A DNA stretch of 20,684 nt, taken from the NCBI GenBank assembly GCA_003484865.1, contig DMZT01000337.1, forward strand, positions 1-20,684, read 5' to 3'. The notes under the pieces were generated by a model that searched no databases, was not told the DNA's origin, and saw only the letters and a list, made by a program, of their open reading frames with translations. Made by a program: the position numbers and the translations under genes. Below, one piece after another: positions 17,876 through 20,684 of this stretch (positions within the stretch are counted from its first letter, which is position 1; every line of letters begins with the position of its first letter). This DNA comes from Stenotrophomonas sp. (lineage in GTDB: Bacteria > Pseudomonadota > Gammaproteobacteria > Xanthomonadales > Xanthomonadaceae).

Positions 17876-18759
17876 GCTCCGCGCGTCTTTCGCCACTGGA
17901 TCCACGCGATCGCGGCGACGAAGAAGACGCTGCACAGGTAACTGCCTTCCGGCCCTTGCGCGCCACCGGTCAGGGTGTCGAGGCCTTGCGGGCGCAGCGC
18001 CACCAGCAGCGCCGGCAAGTGCGCATCCATGCCGGTGACGGGCAGTTCAAAGCCGGTTGCGAGCAACCAGTTCCACCCCGCGTGCCAGCCCATCACGCCC
18101 CAGATATTGCCGGTCCGCAGCGCCCAGGCGCAGGCGAACAGCGAGAACAGGAACGTGCTGAGCATGACCAGGGGCGGCTGGTGCGGACTGAAATGCAGGA
18201 AGCAGAAAACGAGCGACACCAGCAGCACTGCCACCGTGACATTGGTCTTGCGCGCCACCACCGACAGCATCCAGCCGCGGAAGATGACTTCCTCCACGCT
18301 CGCCTGGAACATGAAGCTCAATAGCAGCAGACCGATGTGCAGCAGACTGACGGGCGACCGCCAGGCCTGCCCCAAGCCCGCCGCCTGCATGCCGCCAGCC
18401 ATCCAGATCGCGACTACGACCAGCGCGATCGTGCCGAATCCAACGGCCAGTCCGCGCAGGAAGGTTTTCAGCGGCGCCGGACCGGTCAGCCCGATACTCG
18501 CCAGCGAGCGCCCTTCGACGAAGCGTACCCAGGCGAGCACGGCCGCCAGCGTCGGCGCAAAGCCGATCCACAGCAGCGCATGCAAGCCAGCGAGGCCGAT
18601 CGGATCGCCGCCCGGCGTCGACCAATGCTGCGACTGCATCCATCCGTCCAGCGCGATCACCGGTACCGCGTTGAACAGGATCATCAGGATCGGCGTCAGC
18701 CAGGCCCAGGGCAGCCAGCCGCGGACCGGATCGGGCGAATACAGGACAACGGGGGTCAT
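17848..18759 (-). CDS. CPBP-family (CAAX-like) intramembrane metalloprotease
   Basis: Multi-pass inner-membrane protein of 303 residues with about eight hydrophobic segments (near 17-37, 56-78, 101-121, 138-152, 173-191, 196-213, 219-235 and 277-292). The Abi/CPBP motifs are intact: EEVIFRGW (E156, E157, R161), FCFLHFSP (H189) and HAGWN (H226, N230). These residues bind the catalytic zinc. Bacterial CPBP proteins act in membrane-protein processing, bacteriocin self-immunity and related functions; the substrate here is unknown. The ATG at 18759 has GGAG about 7 bases upstream; in-frame earlier ATGs lack one. It stands alone between degraded sequences, so recent acquisition is possible. Confidence 0.93.
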   Translation of the reverse strand: MTPVVLYSPDPVRGWLPWAWLTPILMILFNAVPVIALDGWMQSQHWSTPGGDPIGLAGLHALLWIGFAPTLAAVLAWVRFVEGRSLASIGLTGPAPLKTFLRGLAVGFGTIALVVVAIWMAGGMQAAGLGQAWRSPVSLLHIGLLLLSFMFQASVEEVIFRGWMLSVVARKTNVTVAVLLVSLVFCFLHFSPHQPPLVMLSTFLFSLFACAWALRTGNIWGVMGWHAGWNWLLATGFELPVTGMDAHLPALLVALRPQGLDTLTGGAQGPEGSYLCSVFFVAAIAWIQWRKTRGAQNFSPTSR

Positions 18760-18851
18760 GCGGGGCTCCAGGTCGACGTGATCGCCGCTGCAAGTTGCCA
18801 TCCGCGCGGGGGCGTGGCTACCCGTTTGCGACCAAGCCACAGAAGCCGCCG

Positions 18852-19203
18852 ATGAATCACCCGGATCGCCGACGAAATGGCGCTGAGTCGTCGCCCGTGG
18901 TGTCCGCTTTGAGTGGCGGTTCCGACAGCCACAAGGCCCTGATGTGGGACCGCTGGCGGCAGGGCGAGTCGTTGCACCAGATGGCGAGGCTGTTCGATCG
19001 GCATCACTCGTCCGTGCGAAGGGGTTCTCGCCGAGACTGGCGGGATGCAGCAGTGGTCGCCCGAACAGATCGCTGGCTGGCTCAAGCGGACTTACCCGGA
19101 CGATCCGAGCTGCCAGGTCTCACACGAGACGATCTATCGCACGCTCTTCATCCAGTCGCGCGGGACTTCCAGACACCGATCGATCGATATCAACAAGCTG
19201 TTG
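18852..19203 (+). pseudogene. IS30-family transposase remnant, internally deleted and frameshifted
   Basis: The first frame (from 18852) encodes the N-terminal helix-turn-helix block DSHKALMWDRWRQGESLHQMARLFDRHHSSVRR, typical of IS30-type transposases. At 19019-19022 an extra G shifts the frame: the second frame continues VLAETGG and then jumps to QQWSPEQIAGWLKRTYPDD...CQVSHETIYRTLFIQSRG. The family normally has around 100 residues between those two blocks, including a second helix-turn-helix, so an internal deletion is evident. Similarity ends near 19160, before the DDE core; the frame then runs to TGA at 19201. No terminal inverted repeats were found. The element cannot be active. Confidence 0.8.
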
Positions 19204-19418
19204 CATTGACCAGTTGAAACCGCCGTCGAAAGCGGACATTACCAGCGGTCGGCGCCACCGTCCTCCCCGAACGTCCACTTTCGGCCAGAAGCGGACGTTC
19301 ACAAGCCCAGCGCCGCGCCAAGCGATCAAGCGGCGTCTGCTTGCCAAGTGGATGTTCCAGATGGCGAAGGCTGAGGGCTCTAACAGCTGGCTCTTCAACC
19401 GCTGCCCAGGCTCGGCCT
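19204..19418. other. Non-coding remnant after the IS30 relic
   Basis: The stretch between the transposase relic and the end of the NmrA-like gene holds no gene I can support. It contains the palindromic repeat at 19269-19300 and a related copy of its arm, AAGCGGACATT (19230-19240). The minus strand is open here, but its translation (NVRFWPKVDVRGG-type) resembles spurious products of dispersed intergenic repeats. With the 92 bp before 18852, all of 18760-19418 is mobile-element debris or unassigned. Confidence 0.55.
19269..19300. repeat. Palindromic intergenic repeat (REP-like hairpin)
   Basis: GAACGTCCACTT (19269-19280) pairs with AAGCGGACGTTC (19289-19300) over 12 bp with one A-C mismatch, around an 8-base loop. 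The arm AAGCGGACRTT also occurs at 19230-19240. There is no T-run, so a rho-independent terminator is unlikely; a dispersed repeat unit fits better. Confidence 0.6.
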
Positions 19419-20288
19419 TCATCCCGCTGACGCATGCTCCGCCGCAAACGCTGCGTACGTACGCAGCGGCCGACCCAGCAACTGCATCAACCGCTCCACG
19501 TCACCCGCGCCCGGCAGCATGCCGTCGCTGATGAATCGCTCGGCCATCTGTCGCATGTCGTAGGCCATCCACGCCGGCATGAACTGGCGCAGGTTCTGCT
19601 CGAAGGCGGCCGTGTCATCGCCCCCGTAGGCGATCGGGCGGTTCAGCACATCGCTCCAGATGGCGGCCACCTGTTCTCCGGTGAGTGCTTCCGGGCCGAC
19701 CAGGTTGAGTCGGGTCAGCGCGCTGTTGTCCGGCGCCTGTTCGCGGTTGAGCAGTTCGATGGCGGCAATCTCGGCGATGTCGCGGGTGTCGATCATCGCC
19801 AGCCCCTTGCTGCCAATCGGCATGGGGTACACACCGTAGCCCTGCACCACGTCCTTGATGGTGAGGTCGTTATCGATGAAATAGGCCGGGCGCAGGATCG
19901 TGGCGCTGAAGCCCATCTGCTCGATCATGCGCTCCACGCCAAACTTGCCGGCGAAGTGCGGCACGTTGACATAGCGGTCGCTGTGGATCACCGACAGGTA
20001 CACCACGCGCTTCACCCCCGCCTCGCGGGCGACGTTGAGGGTGATAAGTGCCTGGGTGAATTCGTCGGCGACCACGGCGTTGAGCAGGAACAGCGTGGAG
20101 ACGCCCTCGAAAGCTTGGCGGAGGGCATCCACATCCAGCATGTCGCCCTGCACCAGTTCCACGGTGGCGGGCAGGTTGGCAGTGGCGGGGGTGCGGACCA
20201 GTGCGCGAACGCTTGCGCCGCGCTGGGCGAGGTGCTGGACGACCTGACGGCCGATGGTGCCAGTGGCGCCGGTAACAAGAATGGTCAT
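19419..20288 (-). CDS. NmrA-like NAD(P)-binding reductase (QOR2-like)
   Basis: Atypical SDR of 289 residues with the Rossmann motif GATGTIG (7-13) and R29/R32 after strand 2, which favours NADPH. LFLLNAV, VVYLSVIHSD, ILRPAYFIDN and the IDTRDIAEIAA strand match the NmrA/quinone oxidoreductase 2 (YtfG) group. The usual YxxxK is replaced, as in that group. GGAG lies 6 bases before the ATG at 20288. It is divergent from a LysR gene 97 bp away, its likely regulator. Quinone or azo-type reduction, or redox sensing, is the expected role. The C-terminus directly borders the mobile-element debris but appears complete. Confidence 0.9.
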   Translation of the reverse strand: MTILVTGATGTIGRQVVQHLAQRGASVRALVRTPATANLPATVELVQGDMLDVDALRQAFEGVSTLFLLNAVVADEFTQALITLNVAREAGVKRVVYLSVIHSDRYVNVPHFAGKFGVERMIEQMGFSATILRPAYFIDNDLTIKDVVQGYGVYPMPIGSKGLAMIDTRDIAEIAAIELLNREQAPDNSALTRLNLVGPEALTGEQVAAIWSDVLNRPIAYGGDDTAAFEQNLRQFMPAWMAYDMRQMAERFISDGMLPGAGDVERLMQLLGRPLRTYAAFAAEHASAG

Positions 20289-20385
20289 GGGGTACTCCGG
20301 GTGGGTGGTGAGGCCTCATGGTTGTTGATCCGCGTGCGGGCCGATAGCCCATATACTTGGACCACCTGTCTCGCTGGTGGAACAC

Positions 20386-20684
20386 ATGGACCTACTGGCC
20401 TTGGCCGACTTCAACCTGGTGGCGCGCCACGGCGGGTTTGGCCGTGCCGCGCGCGCAGCGGACCGCCCCAAGGCAACGCTCTCGCGGCGTGTGGCTGAGC
20501 TGGAGGCCAGCCTGGGGGTGCGGCTGTTCGAGCGTGGCTCGCACACGCTGAAGCTCACCGAGGAGGGTCGGGCGCTGTTCGAGCGCACCGAGACGCTGCT
20601 TACCGAACTGGACGAAGCGGCCACGTCCATTTCCTCAGGCGGCGACACGCCCCGTGGGCGGCTGCGCGTGAGCGCACCGATGCT
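20386..20684 (+). CDS. LysR-family regulator, 3' end cut by window edge
   Basis: The ATG at 20386 opens a frame that runs to the window end (99 full codons). The first 60 residues are a LysR winged helix: DFNLVARHGGFGRAARAADRPKATLSRRVAELEASLGVRLFERGSHTLKLTEEG. RGRLRVSAPML then begins the ligand-binding domain of the CrgA-like group. About two thirds of the usual 300 residues lie outside. The recognition helix has PKATLSRRV where most members have SQPALS. It is divergent from the NmrA-like reductase, a common regulator and target pairing. CCACC (20362-20366) and GGTGG (20376-20380) in the shared gap are a weak candidate operator. Confidence 0.9.
   Translation, partial: MDLLALADFNLVARHGGFGRAARAADRPKATLSRRVAELEASLGVRLFERGSHTLKLTEEGRALFERTETLLTELDEAATSISSGGDTPRGRLRVSAPM

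Noticed and set aside
19120..19422. 100-residue minus-strand frame containing NVRFWPKVDVRGG
   Set aside because: Translations of this type arise from dispersed palindromic repeats and the frame runs across the IS relic; there is no ribosome binding site.

Overview
The window is GC-rich DNA with tightly packed genes, many ATG starts preceded by GGAG-type ribosome binding sites, and strong G/C bias at third codon positions. Together with the gene content (RND efflux beside a two-component system, many LysR regulators, an IS30-type relic) this suggests a gammaproteobacterium of the Xanthomonadaceae, most likely Stenotrophomonas or Xanthomonas. This is an inference from style and content; no rRNA or other phylogenetic marker is present.

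Layout. (1) Positions 1-3167: the 5' part of an RND efflux membrane-fusion lipoprotein runs off the left edge, divergent from an overlapping OmpR-type regulator and HAMP histidine kinase. (2) 3252-5904: a TIM-barrel enzyme with the ligand pattern of 3-dehydroshikimate dehydratases faces an SDR oxidoreductase; a YbjQ-family protein and a 98-residue unknown follow on the minus strand. (3) 6001-10076: an exported alpha/beta-hydrolase of the prolyl aminopeptidase/TAP type is divergent from a LytS-like kinase and LytTR regulator pair. (4) 10097-17352: a redox and hydrolase cluster centred on a LysR regulator. On one side, and divergent from it, is flavodoxin then aldo/keto reductase. On the other side is a three-gene minus-strand operon (dienelactone-hydrolase-like, cupin plus carboxymuconolactone-decarboxylase fusion, second aldo/keto reductase), followed by a separately promoted esterase-like hydrolase. 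(5) 17353-19418: a degraded stretch with a CPBP-family membrane protease, an orphan coding tail, a deleted and frameshifted IS30-family transposase and a palindromic repeat. (6) 19419-20684: an NmrA-like reductase divergent from a LysR gene cut by the right edge.

The most interesting unit is region 4. Five of its seven structural or regulatory products carry export signals: a lipoprotein-like flavodoxin, a Tat-type aldo/keto reductase, and Sec-type cupin/CMD, dienelactone-hydrolase-like and esterase proteins. The three promoter regions share a CG(G/C)ATATC(A/G)C element, embedded in a perfect 7-5-7 inverted repeat at the LysR promoter and in a 24-bp near-perfect palindrome at the operon promoter. 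I infer one LysR regulon that builds an envelope-located redox and ester/lactone-processing pathway, perhaps for quinones or reactive carbonyls. The substrate is unknown.
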